Shown: piece after piece, positions 1 through 7,723 of the stretch | How positions within the stretch are numbered: the first letter of the stretch is position 1 | Layout of the letters: each line of letters begins with the position of its first letter | NCBI RefSeq assembly: GCF_001280125.1 | Contig: NZ_LGEG01000280.1 | Span: 1-25,069 of the forward strand | Direction of reading: 5' to 3' | DNA length: 25,069 nucleotides | DNA from: Streptomyces sp. NRRL F-6492 | GTDB lineage: Bacteria; Actinomycetota; Actinomycetes; Streptomycetales; Streptomycetaceae | Translations under genes and position numbers: made by a program | Notes under the pieces: model-generated | The model's database searches: none | What the model was told of the DNA's origin: nothing | The model's input: only the letters and a program-made list of their open reading frames with translations

Positions 1-185
1 TGTTTTGCCCGGGGGGGGGGGAACCGGGGGGGGGGGGGGGGGGGGGGGCCCGCTTTGCTTTGGCAGGTGAGGGGGCCCCCCCCCCCCGCCACCCCCTAGC
101 CACCCCACATCAGGGGGTATTAGTGATGGACGTCACATTGCGAATTGATGAGGCGTCAAGAAAGCCGCAGGTCAGAACCGTTTGG
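1..185. other. Low-complexity left edge, no gene seen
   Basis: This stretch begins with G runs of 11 (11-21) and 23 (26-48) bases, followed by a run of 12 C (76-87). Runs this pure are unusual even in high-GC DNA and look like a contig end or assembly artefact. Positions ~100-185 are normal-looking sequence downstream of the MuF-like gene, whose stop is at 186-188. I find no start codon with a ribosome-binding site on the minus strand that would begin the next head gene here. Confidence 0.6.
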
Positions 186-2441
186 TCAGAATCTGCGCCG
201 CTGGTCTTCGCGGGCGTGGCGGGCGGTCTCGCCCGCTCCGGTGCGGACACCGGTCACCTGCTCGGTGAACTCGGCGAGAGTGATCCTCGGGCTCACCTCC
301 TCCCAAAACCTGATCAGGTCCTCGGACGCGCGCGCGTAGGCGACGTGCGAGGGGCCGCTGAACAGAGAGGAGGGGTCGACACCGGCGGCGCGTGCCTTGC
401 GGTTGAGCATGAACCCGTTCGTGTAGTCCTCGGCGGCGAGCTCTTGCAAGTAGATGTGCTCTCGGTACATCTCGCGGATTTCCTCGCGGCTGTACGCCGA
501 CCGCTGGGAACGCGCTTCGAGCTCGCGCTCGTACACCCACCGTTCGGTGGCGGACATGTGCTCGGTGCCGTCCGGGCCCTTCCGGACGTCGGCGCCGTAC
601 GCCCCCCACTCGTCGGGGTCCGCCGGGGGCGGGTCGTCGAGGTCGACCGGGTGCATCGCGTCGTCGAGGGCGTTCCGCGCGGCGAGGGTGTCGGCCACCG
701 TGGCGCCCCCGAGCGGCGGGGGCGGGGCGGGCGGGTGCCGGCGGTCAATCTCGGCGGCGATCCGGGCGGCGTCGTCGGGCCGCGCGTACCGGATGCCCCA
801 CACGAGCAGCTCGTCGTCGAGCCCGGACAGGTCGGCGACGAGCCGCCCGCCGGGGAACAACTCGGCGAGGGCGCGGCGACGGTGCGCCTCGGCGCCGATC
901 GCCGGACCGTCCTCGGGGACGTTGCGGGCGCGGGCCGCGAGGTCGCGGTCGGACATGCCGACGAGATCCGAGCGGATCGCGGGCATGGCGGCGTCGAGGT
1001 CGCGCCGGTCGGCCTCGGCCATGACGCGCAGCATCTGCTCGTCGTCGAGGTGCGGAGCGATCCGGGCGAGCTCGTCGTCGCTGAACGGGGTGAGGTCGTC
1101 GACCATGCGCCCGCCGGGCCGGACGCGGTCGAGCAGGTCGGCCAGGTCGCGGCGGTCGCTCTCGTCCCGGATGCGGTCGAGGTCGCGTCCGTCGAGGACG
1201 CCGGGCCGGATCGCCGCGCCGAGCTGCTCGTCGGCCATCTCGGGCAGCGTCCGCTCGTCGCCCGCCCGGACGCGCGCGGCCTCGACCGCGTCGCGCGGTG
1301 GGGGCGGCGCGGTGCTCGGGAGGTTGCTCGCCCCGGGCTGCTCGCGCTCGCGCCGGCGGATGAGCTCGGGGTGCGCGGCGAGGTGCTCGCGCATCTTCCC
1401 CTGATAGGCGCGCACCCGAGCCTCGGCCGCCCGCTTGGCCTCGGGCGTGAGGGCGGCGGCGCTCTTGTTCTTCCACTTCCGTATGGCGCGCTCGATCGCC
1501 CGCTGTCGCTGTGAGGCGGCGTACCCGTCGGGGTCCTCGGAGTGCTCGACCGGCGCCCGGGTCACCCCGGGCAGGTAAGCACTGGTCGAGTGTCGGCAGT
1601 TGGGATGTTGCAGACCGGCCCGCCGCGCTTCGTCGAGCGATCCGGCGACGTGCACCCGCACGGTGCGGCCGTCGTCGGTAGCGTGTTCCATCTCGACAGT
1701 ACGGGCGCCGCCCGGTCCGCCGAGCGCGAGCACCTCGCCCTCGAATGGGGCGCAAAGATCGCAGTTGTGGGGGGCGTTGGAGACGATCACGAGCTCGATC
1801 CCGGCGGCGCGCAGCTTGTCGCCGTGCGCCTCGACCGCAGCGCGGCCGACGGCCGTCCGTACGGCCATCTCCGCGTAACTCGTCATCTGCCACGACCGGC
1901 CGCGGCGGTCGACGAACGACCGCAGACCCCGGTCGGCGAACCGGGACATCGCCGCTTGGGTGGCCTGCCGGCGGGTGTCCACGCCGAGGAGCGGGGTCGC
2001 CGACGACTCGGCGATCACCTGCCGGTAACCGTCCTCGACGCCCCGCAGAATCCCCCGGTGCGTCTCGGTGACGAGCTCGATCGTCTCGGCGGCGATCCGG
2101 TCCACGGCCCGGGTGCCCGGGGTGCTCTCGGCGATCCGGCGCACGTCGACGTCGGAGAGCGCGCCGAGCTCGGCGAGACCGGCCCGCGCCCCGACGTCGT
2201 ACGCCTCGGTCACGGCCGAGAACACCTCAAGCTGCATCGCCGTGCCGAGGGCGTCGACGACGCCCTGCGCCGCCCGCCGTAGCGGCTGGATGTCCCGCAG
2301 CTTGGCGACCGCCCACCCCGGAGCCTCGAACCCGCCGTCGAGCTGCCGCGCGACGAGCGCGAGCAGCCGCTGCTCGGCGTCCGCGTACAGGTCGCGGACG
2401 CTGGTCGAGAGATCCTCGGCCATGGCGGGGTGGATGGGCAC
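186..2441 (-). CDS. MuF-like phage head protein with long repetitive C-terminal extension
   Basis: Probable minor head protein that sits at the portal inside the capsid, placed directly after the portal gene as in many siphophages. Residues below count from an upstream GTG at 2447. The MuF/minor-capsid-2-like part is ~residues 1-300. Its signature is a Cys/His cluster: C229 and C232 in a PHNCDLC segment, then H281, C284 and H286 in LQHPNCRHS. After a basic segment and a Pro-rich hinge come four imperfect ~30-residue repeats (402-433, 454-483, 497-525, 541-570), three of which end in an acidic-x-D-R-R signature. A second Pro-rich linker and a ~125-residue charged tail follow. GTG 2441 is preferred over GTG 2447 because a GAGGGG box lies 6 nt before it. 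At ~751 aa it is much longer than a plain MuF protein (roughly 300-400 aa). The tail function is unknown; some MuF proteins carry C-terminal toxin or enzyme domains, but I recognise no catalytic motif. Confidence 0.75.
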   Translation of the reverse strand: MPIHPAMAEDLSTSVRDLYADAEQRLLALVARQLDGGFEAPGWAVAKLRDIQPLRRAAQGVVDALGTAMQLEVFSAVTEAYDVGARAGLAELGALSDVDVRRIAESTPGTRAVDRIAAETIELVTETHRGILRGVEDGYRQVIAESSATPLLGVDTRRQATQAAMSRFADRGLRSFVDRRGRSWQMTSYAEMAVRTAVGRAAVEAHGDKLRAAGIELVIVSNAPHNCDLCAPFEGEVLALGGPGGARTVEMEHATDDGRTVRVHVAGSLDEARRAGLQHPNCRHSTSAYLPGVTRAPVEHSEDPDGYAASQRQRAIERAIRKWKNKSAAALTPEAKRAAEARVRAYQGKMREHLAAHPELIRRREREQPGASNLPSTAPPPPRDAVEAARVRAGDERTLPEMADEQLGAAIRPGVLDGRDLDRIRDESDRRDLADLLDRVRPGGRMVDDLTPFSDDELARIAPHLDDEQMLRVMAEADRRDLDAAMPAIRSDLVGMSDRDLAARARNVPEDGPAIGAEAHRRRALAELFPGGRLVADLSGLDDELLVWGIRYARPDDAARIAAEIDRRHPPAPPPPLGGATVADTLAARNALDDAMHPVDLDDPPPADPDEWGAYGADVRKGPDGTEHMSATERWVYERELEARSQRSAYSREEIREMYREHIYLQELAAEDYTNGFMLNRKARAAGVDPSSLFSGPSHVAYARASEDLIRFWEEVSPRITLAEFTEQVTGVRTGAGETARHAREDQRRRF

Positions 2442-2456
2442 GAGCACCCCCTCGCG

Positions 2457-3938
2457 CTAGAGCAGTGCCCCCGCCTGCATCGGGTCGGGGACGACGGCGC
2501 CGCTCTCCGTGAGGATGCGGTCGGTCTCTTCCTGTACGGCGACCGAGTCCCACTCGGGGTGCAGCATTCGGACCTTGGTGATCACGGACACCGCCTGTGC
2601 CTGCTGCAACAGGGACAGGGTCTGTGCGAGCGAGGACGCGTCCTCGGTGATCGAGTCGCCGAACGCGACGGTCGGCCGCACGGGCACGATGCGGGGGGTG
2701 AACCATCGCCGGTCGAGCAGCAGCATCACGTGCAGCATGTCGGCGACCGGCGGTGACCAGTACCGCATCTTCTTGGCCCGGGTGGTCATGGACCGGCGCT
2801 CTCGGGCCCGGACCTCGGTCGCGGTCACGGCCGCGCCCTGGTCGCCGATCCCGAACGTGCCGACCGAGTAGCCGGCACTCTGCACGGCCTGCCGGGTGGT
2901 CGCCGCCGAGGTTCGCTCGTGCTCGTCGACCCTGATCGCGAACTGCGAGAGGGTGATCTGATTCCCACCCTGCTCGGTGGGCGGGATGTTCAGGAGCTGG
3001 AAAATCTCGCGGTCGTCATCGAACGACGCGCCCTGTCCGGGACCGTGGTCGCGCAGGTACCCGTCGGGCACGAGCAGCCGGGCGCGGGCGAGGCGCAGGT
3101 CGCGAATCCACGATGTCCATGTCGTATCGAGAGCGTCGAGCAGGTCGTAGATCGGGGCGGCGTAGTCGGAGCGTCCGAACGCCGAGCCCCTGTTCTTCCT
3201 GTTGGGCCGGATGTTGGGGCAGTAAGCGGCGGTGAGCTGCTCGATCCCGGTCTCGATCGCGTCGCCCTCGGGGCCGAGGCTGACGGCCAGGTCGGCGACC
3301 TCGACGTGCTCGGTCAGGGGAACCCGTACGCCGAGGTTGTCGGCCGACCCTTCGTAGAGCGCGTGCAGGATGCGCCCCGGCTCGTGGTGTTCGAGGTGCC
3401 GCCACACGGTGGCCGAGGTCGAGGTGAGCTCGCGCCAGAAGGTGACGGCCGTCAACCGTCCCCACCGGAAGGTGGGCACGGCGGCGTCGGGGTGGACGCT
3501 CGTGAGCAGGGGGCGGTCGGCGAGTGACCGATCCCATGTGACCCGCAGGTAGACCGAGCCGAGCGCGGCGGCGACCTCGGCCGCTTCGAGGAGCGTGTTC
3601 GCGATGCCGTCCGACTCGGCGAGCTCGTCGAGCCGGTCCTGCGTGGCCGTGTCGGTCACGGTGAGGGTGGGCGGCTCGGAGAACAGCAAGTCGGCCGAGG
3701 CGCTCGCGATGTCGCCGGCGAGGGGGATGTGCAGCCGCTGATCGCGAACGTCCGGCCGCGGCTGACGGTCGCGCCCCCACAGTCGACGGCGGCCGTCGCG
3801 CCGTACGGGACTGTCCCGGTACACGGTCGTCAGCTTCTGGTGATCTCCGGAGTACCAAGCGTCGTCGACCTTGATCTCGGCGTAGTGCCGGGCGAGCTGC
3901 GGCGGCGGCCACGCGACGCCGTTACTGGGCAGGGGCAC
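2457..3938 (-). CDS. Phage portal protein
   Basis: 493-aa portal, the dodecameric ring through which DNA enters and leaves the capsid. It fits the SPP1 gp6-like type of actinophage portals: an N-terminal region with a KLTTVYRD segment, a central part with LHALYEG and LGVRVPL, and a C-terminal region with an ATEVRARERRSM helix followed by a long helical MLHVMLLLDRRWF crown/stem segment. Gene order terL-HNH-portal-MuF supports the call. The open frame extends to 4073, but the likely start is GTG 3938, preceded by a GGCGGGGGG box about 6 nt upstream. This start overlaps the last 17 nt of the HNH gene, suggesting translational coupling. The TAG stop lies 15 nt before the MuF start. Confidence 0.85.
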   Translation of the reverse strand: MPLPSNGVAWPPPQLARHYAEIKVDDAWYSGDHQKLTTVYRDSPVRRDGRRRLWGRDRQPRPDVRDQRLHIPLAGDIASASADLLFSEPPTLTVTDTATQDRLDELAESDGIANTLLEAAEVAAALGSVYLRVTWDRSLADRPLLTSVHPDAAVPTFRWGRLTAVTFWRELTSTSATVWRHLEHHEPGRILHALYEGSADNLGVRVPLTEHVEVADLAVSLGPEGDAIETGIEQLTAAYCPNIRPNRKNRGSAFGRSDYAAPIYDLLDALDTTWTSWIRDLRLARARLLVPDGYLRDHGPGQGASFDDDREIFQLLNIPPTEQGGNQITLSQFAIRVDEHERTSAATTRQAVQSAGYSVGTFGIGDQGAAVTATEVRARERRSMTTRAKKMRYWSPPVADMLHVMLLLDRRWFTPRIVPVRPTVAFGDSITEDASSLAQTLSLLQQAQAVSVITKVRMLHPEWDSVAVQEETDRILTESGAVVPDPMQAGALL

Positions 3939-4359
3939 GGTGCACCCCCCGCCGTCGTCTCGTACGGGCGCGCGCCGCCGAGCAGCGTCGGCAGTGCCGG
4001 GTGCCGTTCGGAGCGACGTAGGTCGTCGCCGCGTCGAACTCGTGACCCCGGGCGCAGTGCGTCTGTCGCGCACGGCGCGCGGCGGGGGACACGCCCCGCA
4101 GGATGTTGGTCCGGTGACTGACCACTTCGAGGTGGTCGGGGTTCACACAGTGCCGCCGTCGGCACAGGTGGTCGATCACGAGCCCCTCGGGGATCGGTCC
4201 CCGCGTGAGGGTGTAGGCGACCCGGTGCGCGTACTGCGGTCGACCACCGACCTTGAACTGCCCGTACCCGTTCGGCTTGACGTGCCCGGTCCAGTCCCAG
4301 CAGCCGAGAGGCCCGTCGACGATCTTCGCGAGGAACCGGTCGGTCGGAGAAGGGGACAC
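3922..4359 (-). CDS. HNH endonuclease between large terminase and portal
   Basis: 145-aa HNH nuclease of the HNH_3 type. The N-terminal half has C20-W-D-W-x-G, GYGQF (31-35) and AHRVAY (44-49). The HNH core is IDHLCRRRHCVNPDHLEVV (62-80) with H64, N73 and H76 as the expected metal/catalytic residues. The C-terminus adds a small Cys/His cluster (H101, C102, H106, C123, C126), probably a zinc knuckle. GTG 4359 is chosen because a GAGGGGGTGAT ribosome-binding site lies just upstream; the frame stays open to 4455 without support. HNH proteins next to terminase genes often assist DNA packaging or cleavage at cohesive ends, which is the most likely role. A free-standing homing nuclease is the alternative, but the tight overlap with the portal argues for a fixed operon member. 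Confidence 0.85.
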   Translation of the reverse strand: MSPSPTDRFLAKIVDGPLGCWDWTGHVKPNGYGQFKVGGRPQYAHRVAYTLTRGPIPEGLVIDHLCRRRHCVNPDHLEVVSHRTNILRGVSPAARRARQTHCARGHEFDAATTYVAPNGTRHCRRCSAARARTRRRRGVHRAPAQ

Positions 4360-4424
4360 GCGATCACCCCCTCGACCTGCTCGGGCCCGGGGCGCGGCGA
4401 GGCAACCCGGGCGGGAAGGGGGAT

Positions 4425-5660
4425 TCAGACGGCGGTCGTCAGCAGGTGGCGCCACTCGTGCGCGGTGCTGTGGACGACGTACCTCAAGGCGTCGACGCTG
4501 TGATCGTTGATCTTCACCGGCCGGTCTTCACCGCGCGCCGCGGCTTCGTCCGACCACACGTATTCGGGGAGCTCGGCGAGCAGCCCCTCGCACGACTCAT
4601 GGATGAGCAGCAGACCGGCGTCGAGCGCGGACGCGACAGAGCGAATCCCGCTGATCACGTCGTTCTTGGCCTTGGTCACCCCGGGGTGACCGTCCGCCCA
4701 AAGCTGCGTTGAAAAGCTGCTCGCCGAGGGGTCGACGAACGTCCACTCGGGCTCGACATCCAACTCGTCGAGCCAGTCGCGAACGGCTCGGCTGTACTGC
4801 GCGTCGGTCAACTGCCGGTGTCTCGCACGGGAGTCGTGCCGCCACTCGCTCGTGACGTACAGGCGGCCGTCGTCGCCGAGCCCGAGGGTCAGGGCGGCGA
4901 ACGGGTTGACCGTCCCGTAATCGACCCCGGTCCAGTACCGGCGCATCGGGGGGAGCTCGGTCACGACGTGCCGCTGCTCGTCGTACATGTCGAAGACGCT
5001 GCCCTCGGCGATCACCCAAGCGCCGTCGATCATCCGCCGGCGCCAGAGTCCGGAGTATTCGGCGGACAGCGCGGCGACGTACGCCGGGCTCAAGCTCGGG
5101 TTGTCGGCGAGGCGGAAGTGCCACGACGCGAGGTCGAGCTCGTTCTGCCGGTCGAGGTAATTGACCTTGAACCAGTGCCTCGGCGAATCCGGGTTCGTGG
5201 TCCCGAGCAGCCGTGCCCCGGGCACGCTCAACCGGGCGAGCAACTGCGTAAAGAAGCCCTCGGGCATGAGGGTGATCTCGTCGCAGTAGGCGAGCGAGGC
5301 GGTCAGACCTCGCAGCCTGCCCTCGGCCCGAGCGTCGCTCGCACCAACGAGGTGGACGACACGACCGAGGATGATCGCCGTCGTCGCGCCCCGGGTGTGG
5401 CGCACCTCGGCGGCGACCGGCCCGAACAGTGCGGGATCGGCGAGGGGTTCGAGAACGTTCCTCTCGATCGTCTGGAGACTGCGCCCGCAGATCAGGATGA
5501 GCCCGGACGCCGGCGCCCGCCGGACGGCCAGGAGAAAGGCCAAGAGCGAGGCGATCGTCTTCCCCGACCGCACGCTGCCGTGCCAACAGCAGATGCGGGC
5601 GGTCGCCTCGCGGATCGAGCGAACTTGCTTGTCGGACAGGGGCGGCGGCGAGGGGATCAC
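4425..5660 (-). CDS. terL: Terminase large subunit
   Basis: 411-aa packaging motor. The N-terminal ATPase has Walker A GSVRSGKT (28-35), Walker B LAYCDE (123-128, with E128 as the likely catalytic carboxylate) and a coupling motif TTNPD (154-158). The C-terminal RNase H-like nuclease shows its acidic residues in GVDYG (D247), FVDPSA (D310) and NDHSVDALRY (D387/D390). Length and motif spacing match PBSX-like phage terminases. It starts at GTG 5660, whose last two bases overlap the TGA stop of the small-subunit gene (GTGA), so the two are translationally coupled. Both nuclease and ATPase look intact. Confidence 0.93.
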   Translation of the reverse strand: MIPSPPPLSDKQVRSIREATARICCWHGSVRSGKTIASLLAFLLAVRRAPASGLILICGRSLQTIERNVLEPLADPALFGPVAAEVRHTRGATTAIILGRVVHLVGASDARAEGRLRGLTASLAYCDEITLMPEGFFTQLLARLSVPGARLLGTTNPDSPRHWFKVNYLDRQNELDLASWHFRLADNPSLSPAYVAALSAEYSGLWRRRMIDGAWVIAEGSVFDMYDEQRHVVTELPPMRRYWTGVDYGTVNPFAALTLGLGDDGRLYVTSEWRHDSRARHRQLTDAQYSRAVRDWLDELDVEPEWTFVDPSASSFSTQLWADGHPGVTKAKNDVISGIRSVASALDAGLLLIHESCEGLLAELPEYVWSDEAAARGEDRPVKINDHSVDALRYVVHSTAHEWRHLLTTAV

Positions 5661-6103
5661 CCCCCGTCGGCGTCGTCTCCCGTCGGGCCGAGCAGCGCGT
5701 CGGCGAGGCGGTCGAGCATCGAGCCCCCGGTGCTCCCGGTGCCGCTCGTGCGGGCGAGCTCGGCGACCTTGGCGTGCACCTCGGTCAGTGCGCGGGCGGC
5801 GGTGGCGTAGTCGCGGGCGTCGCGGGCGGAGTCGGCCACGCCGACCCGCTCGACCTGAGCGAGGGCCCCGTCGAGGGCGTCGTCGGCGAGCTGCTCGCGT
5901 CGGGCGGCGGCGTCCGCGCGCCGGGCCTCGGTGGCGGCGGCGACGCGCGCCCCGCCGCTGAACGCGAGACCGAGGTCGGCGGCGATCTTCGAGACGGTGG
6001 CGGCGGCGCGGCCGGTCTCACGGGCGATGGCGTTCCGGGACTTCCCCTCGGCGTGCAGGGTGCGGACCGCCTCGCGGTCGGCGTCCGTGATCGAGTCGGC
6101 CAC
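5657..6103 (-). CDS. terS: Terminase small subunit (DNA-recognition)
   Basis: 148-aa protein with an N-terminal helix-turn-helix (residues ~12-43: KSRNAIARETGRAAATVSKI) of the kind used by small terminases to bind pac/cos DNA. An Ala/Arg-rich helical oligomerisation region and a short acidic tail follow. GTG 6103 has a near-perfect ribosome-binding site (GGGAGGTGAT), which fixes the start. The gene sits immediately upstream of, and overlaps, the large terminase gene. Upstream lie a candidate promoter (6203-6232) and a strong leader hairpin (6126-6161), so this appears to be the first gene of the packaging/head transcript. Confidence 0.8.
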   Translation of the reverse strand: MADSITDADREAVRTLHAEGKSRNAIARETGRAAATVSKIAADLGLAFSGGARVAAATEARRADAAARREQLADDALDGALAQVERVGVADSARDARDYATAARALTEVHAKVAELARTSGTGSTGGSMLDRLADALLGPTGDDADGG

Positions 6104-6125
6104 CGGATCACCTCCCGGACATGCG

Positions 6126-6161
6126 AACGCCCCGCCACCGGGGGGAGGGTGGCGGGGCGTT
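6126..6161 (-). terminator. 14-bp perfect hairpin in leader of the terminase operon
   Basis: Inverted repeat with a perfect 14-bp, very GC-rich stem (6126-6139 pairing with 6148-6161) and an 8-nt loop, 22 bp upstream of the small-terminase start. There is no T-tract on either strand, which does not exclude termination in actinobacteria. It lies between the candidate promoter at 6203-6232 and the gene. It could therefore be an attenuator or processing site for the late transcript, or a terminator for read-through from the gene ending at 6251. Confidence 0.6.
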
Positions 6162-6202
6162 GGAAGGGGGGATTGTTTCCGGGCACGCCGGAGGCGCTCC
6201 CG

Positions 6203-6232
6203 ACTCTAGGTCACGAATCGATAACGGCGCAA
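6203..6232 (-). promoter_or_regulatory. Candidate promoter for terminase/head operon
   Basis: On the minus strand a -35 TTGCGC (6227-6232) is separated by 18 nt from a -10 TAGAGT (6203-6208), close to the actinobacterial housekeeping consensus. The predicted start of transcription, near 6196, would give a ~93-nt leader containing the 6126-6161 hairpin before the small-terminase GTG. It lies in the only sizeable gap before the packaging genes. Called by eye only. Confidence 0.5.
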
Positions 6233-6250
6233 CTGTTTGTGATCACCGGT

Positions 6251-7387
6251 TCAACGGGTGTGCATCCTCGGCACCCCGAGCGACCCGTCGCGGCGCACGG
6301 GGTACACCAGAACCGAACCGATCCGCCTGCGGACGTCGCGCCGCTTGACGACGTCGTACCGCAGACCGCTAACCGCGCCGCCCAAGCGACTCAGGGCGAG
6401 CTCGGCGGTCGGGGCGGAGACCCGCCCCCACCCGTCCGCCCCCGGGACGTCGACCCGCAGCGGCTGCCCGCTCCGGGTCTCGGCGACGGCGAGGTACGAG
6501 ACCGTCTCGGCCCGCATGTCCTCGAACCCGAAGATCGCGACCACGGCCGCATGGTGCGCCGCATTCCGCGTACGGCTCCCCTCGACGATCCGGGTCAGGG
6601 TCCCGTCGGCCGCGCGGTGAGAGACGTCCCAAGGGCCGTCCGAACTCGACGGGTACCTGCGGATCACCCGGTACTCTTCCCCGCCGCGCCAGAACACGCC
6701 CTCGCCGTCGCGCGAGCCGTACTCGACGTCGAGCAGATTCGGGGACCCGGGGAGGTCGCCGGTCGGCACGAGTTCCTCGGCGGCGATCCACGATGGCGCG
6801 CCGAGGTGCCACATCACGTAGACCGAGCCGGACGGCACCTCGGCCGGGGGCGTGCGCATCGTCAGCACGACGCCGATCGCGTCGCAGCCCTCACCCCGGG
6901 CGGGGGCCTTGACCCGCATGTCCGGGCGCAGCTCGGGACGGACGACCGGCGCGGGGGCAGGGGCGGCGGGGGTGGCGGCGTCAACCTTCGCGATCAGCTC
7001 GCGCACGGCGGCGGCGCGGGTCTTGCAGTCCAGAACGAGCAGCGGCATCGCGGCGTCGGCGTCGTCGCTCCACTCCATGACGCGCCACGTCTCGACGTAG
7101 CGGTACACGTAGTGGAGGGTGCCGCCCCGCCAGAAGGTGTATCCGTTGGCCTGTCGCGTCATCCGGGGGAGCGCCTTCGGGTCTCGCTCGTCGTCCTCGG
7201 GGGCGAGGGGGGAAAGCTGCTCGGGGTAGTTGTAGCCAACGCCCCCGTTGTCGAACTCGATGCAGACGACGGGCTCGGGCTTCCCGAATCCGTCGGGCCG
7301 CTTGTGGAGCACGGTCCCGGTGACGTCGCCTCGCGAGTGGCAGATCACGCGGGCGTCGGGGCGAACCTCTTCGTAGCGCATGGGCAT
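6251..7387 (-). CDS. Phage protein with two copies of an uncharacterised domain
   Basis: 378-aa protein I cannot assign to a named family. It has an internal duplication. Unit 1 (~8-132) and unit 2 (~153-286) both begin with an R-P-D-x-R-V segment and a short beta-rich region containing G-x-V-L. Both then have an EQL/EEL-x-P segment, an F-W-R-G-G motif (85-89 and 232-236) followed by an aromatic/basic RY strand, and an Arg/Ala-rich helix. An Ala/Pro linker joins them, and a basic tail (~296-378) ends the protein. ATG 7387 is chosen for the GGAGAGAGG box upstream; the next ATG, two codons on, is possible. Its promoter sits inside the three-operator switch at 7426-7496, so it is probably controlled by the divergent RHH protein. 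It lies between the early genes and the terminase operon. Confidence 0.7.
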   Translation of the reverse strand: MPMRYEEVRPDARVICHSRGDVTGTVLHKRPDGFGKPEPVVCIEFDNGGVGYNYPEQLSPLAPEDDERDPKALPRMTRQANGYTFWRGGTLHYVYRYVETWRVMEWSDDADAAMPLLVLDCKTRAAAVRELIAKVDAATPAAPAPAPVVRPELRPDMRVKAPARGEGCDAIGVVLTMRTPPAEVPSGSVYVMWHLGAPSWIAAEELVPTGDLPGSPNLLDVEYGSRDGEGVFWRGGEEYRVIRRYPSSSDGPWDVSHRAADGTLTRIVEGSRTRNAAHHAAVVAIFGFEDMRAETVSYLAVAETRSGQPLRVDVPGADGWGRVSAPTAELALSRLGGAVSGLRYDVVKRRDVRRRIGSVLVYPVRRDGSLGVPRMHTR

Positions 7388-7425
7388 GGGTGTGACCTCT
7401 CTCCGGGCTTCCGCCCTGCCGTTGG

Positions 7426-7496
7426 GGTGTACGTACACCTAAGCATGAGGTGTACGTACACCTCAAGTGGTCCCGCTGGATTGGTGTACGTACACC
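7426..7496. promoter_or_regulatory. Three identical palindromic operators (GGTGTACGTACACC)
   Basis: A perfect 14-bp palindrome occurs three times: O1 7426-7439, O2 7449-7462 and O3 7483-7496. O2 extends to a 20-bp perfect palindrome (7446-7465). Centre-to-centre spacings are 23 and 34 bp, so all three lie on roughly the same helical face. They fill the gap between the divergent RHH gene and the 378-aa gene. O3 occupies the -35/-10 spacer of the rightward promoter. O2 occupies the spacer of the leftward promoter, and O1 overlaps the leftward -10. Short palindromes of this kind suit RHH dimers, so the neighbouring RHH protein is the probable ligand. Confidence 0.85.
7437..7466 (-). promoter_or_regulatory. 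Leftward promoter of the 378-aa gene
   Basis: On the minus strand -35 TTGAGG (7461-7466) and -10 TTAGGT (7437-7442) are separated by 18 nt. Operator O2 fills the spacer and O1 covers the -10 and start site. The predicted leader is ~43 nt. The operator placement supports the call more than the match to consensus does. Confidence 0.45.
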
Positions 7497-7506
7497 CGGC
7501 TAAAGT
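7477..7506 (+). promoter_or_regulatory. Rightward promoter giving a probably leaderless RHH mRNA
   Basis: -35 TGGATT (7477-7482) and -10 TAAAGT (7501-7506) are spaced 18 nt, with operator O3 (7483-7496) exactly in the spacer. The -10 ends 7 nt before ATG 7514, so transcription would start at or next to the A of the start codon. No ribosome-binding site is visible. This layout implies a leaderless transcript and direct autorepression. Confidence 0.55.
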
Positions 7507-7513
7507 TCGGGCC

Positions 7514-7714
7514 ATGGCCAATCAGCCCAAGACACAGCACCGGTCCGTTCGCATCGGCGACGCCGAATGGGCGGACCTCAAGTCACGCGCGCCCGGAGGG
7601 GATCGGGCGGCGGTGATCAAAGAGCTCGTGGCGTGGTACCTGCGCCGCCCGGGGGCCGAGCTGCCCGAGCGTCCGCCGGCACCCGGGCCGGCGGACGCTC
7701 CGAGCGAGGACTGA
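7514..7714 (+). CDS. Small ribbon-helix-helix (RHH) DNA-binding regulator
   Basis: 66-aa protein with the RHH layout. A short N-terminal strand (HRSVRIGD, ~9-16) is followed by helix 1 (AEWADLKSRA), a G-G turn and helix 2 (AAVIKELVAWYLRR, ~33-46), then a Pro-rich tail. RHH dimers insert the paired strands into the major groove of short palindromes, matching the three operators immediately upstream. ATG 7514 lacks a ribosome-binding site, but a -10 lies 7 nt before it, so a leaderless start is likely. It is the only plus-strand gene inside the minus-strand phage block. It ends 9 nt before the stop of the convergent gene at 7724. Inferred role: autorepressor that also controls the 378-aa gene. 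Confidence 0.75.
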   Translation: MANQPKTQHRSVRIGDAEWADLKSRAPGGDRAAVIKELVAWYLRRPGAELPERPPAPGPADAPSED

Positions 7715-7723
7715 CCGGCTCGG

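Noticed and set aside
7426..7496. Three regularly placed repeats as a CRISPR array
   Set aside because: The repeats are 14-bp perfect palindromes with spacers of 9 and 20 bp inside a divergent promoter region; operators explain them.
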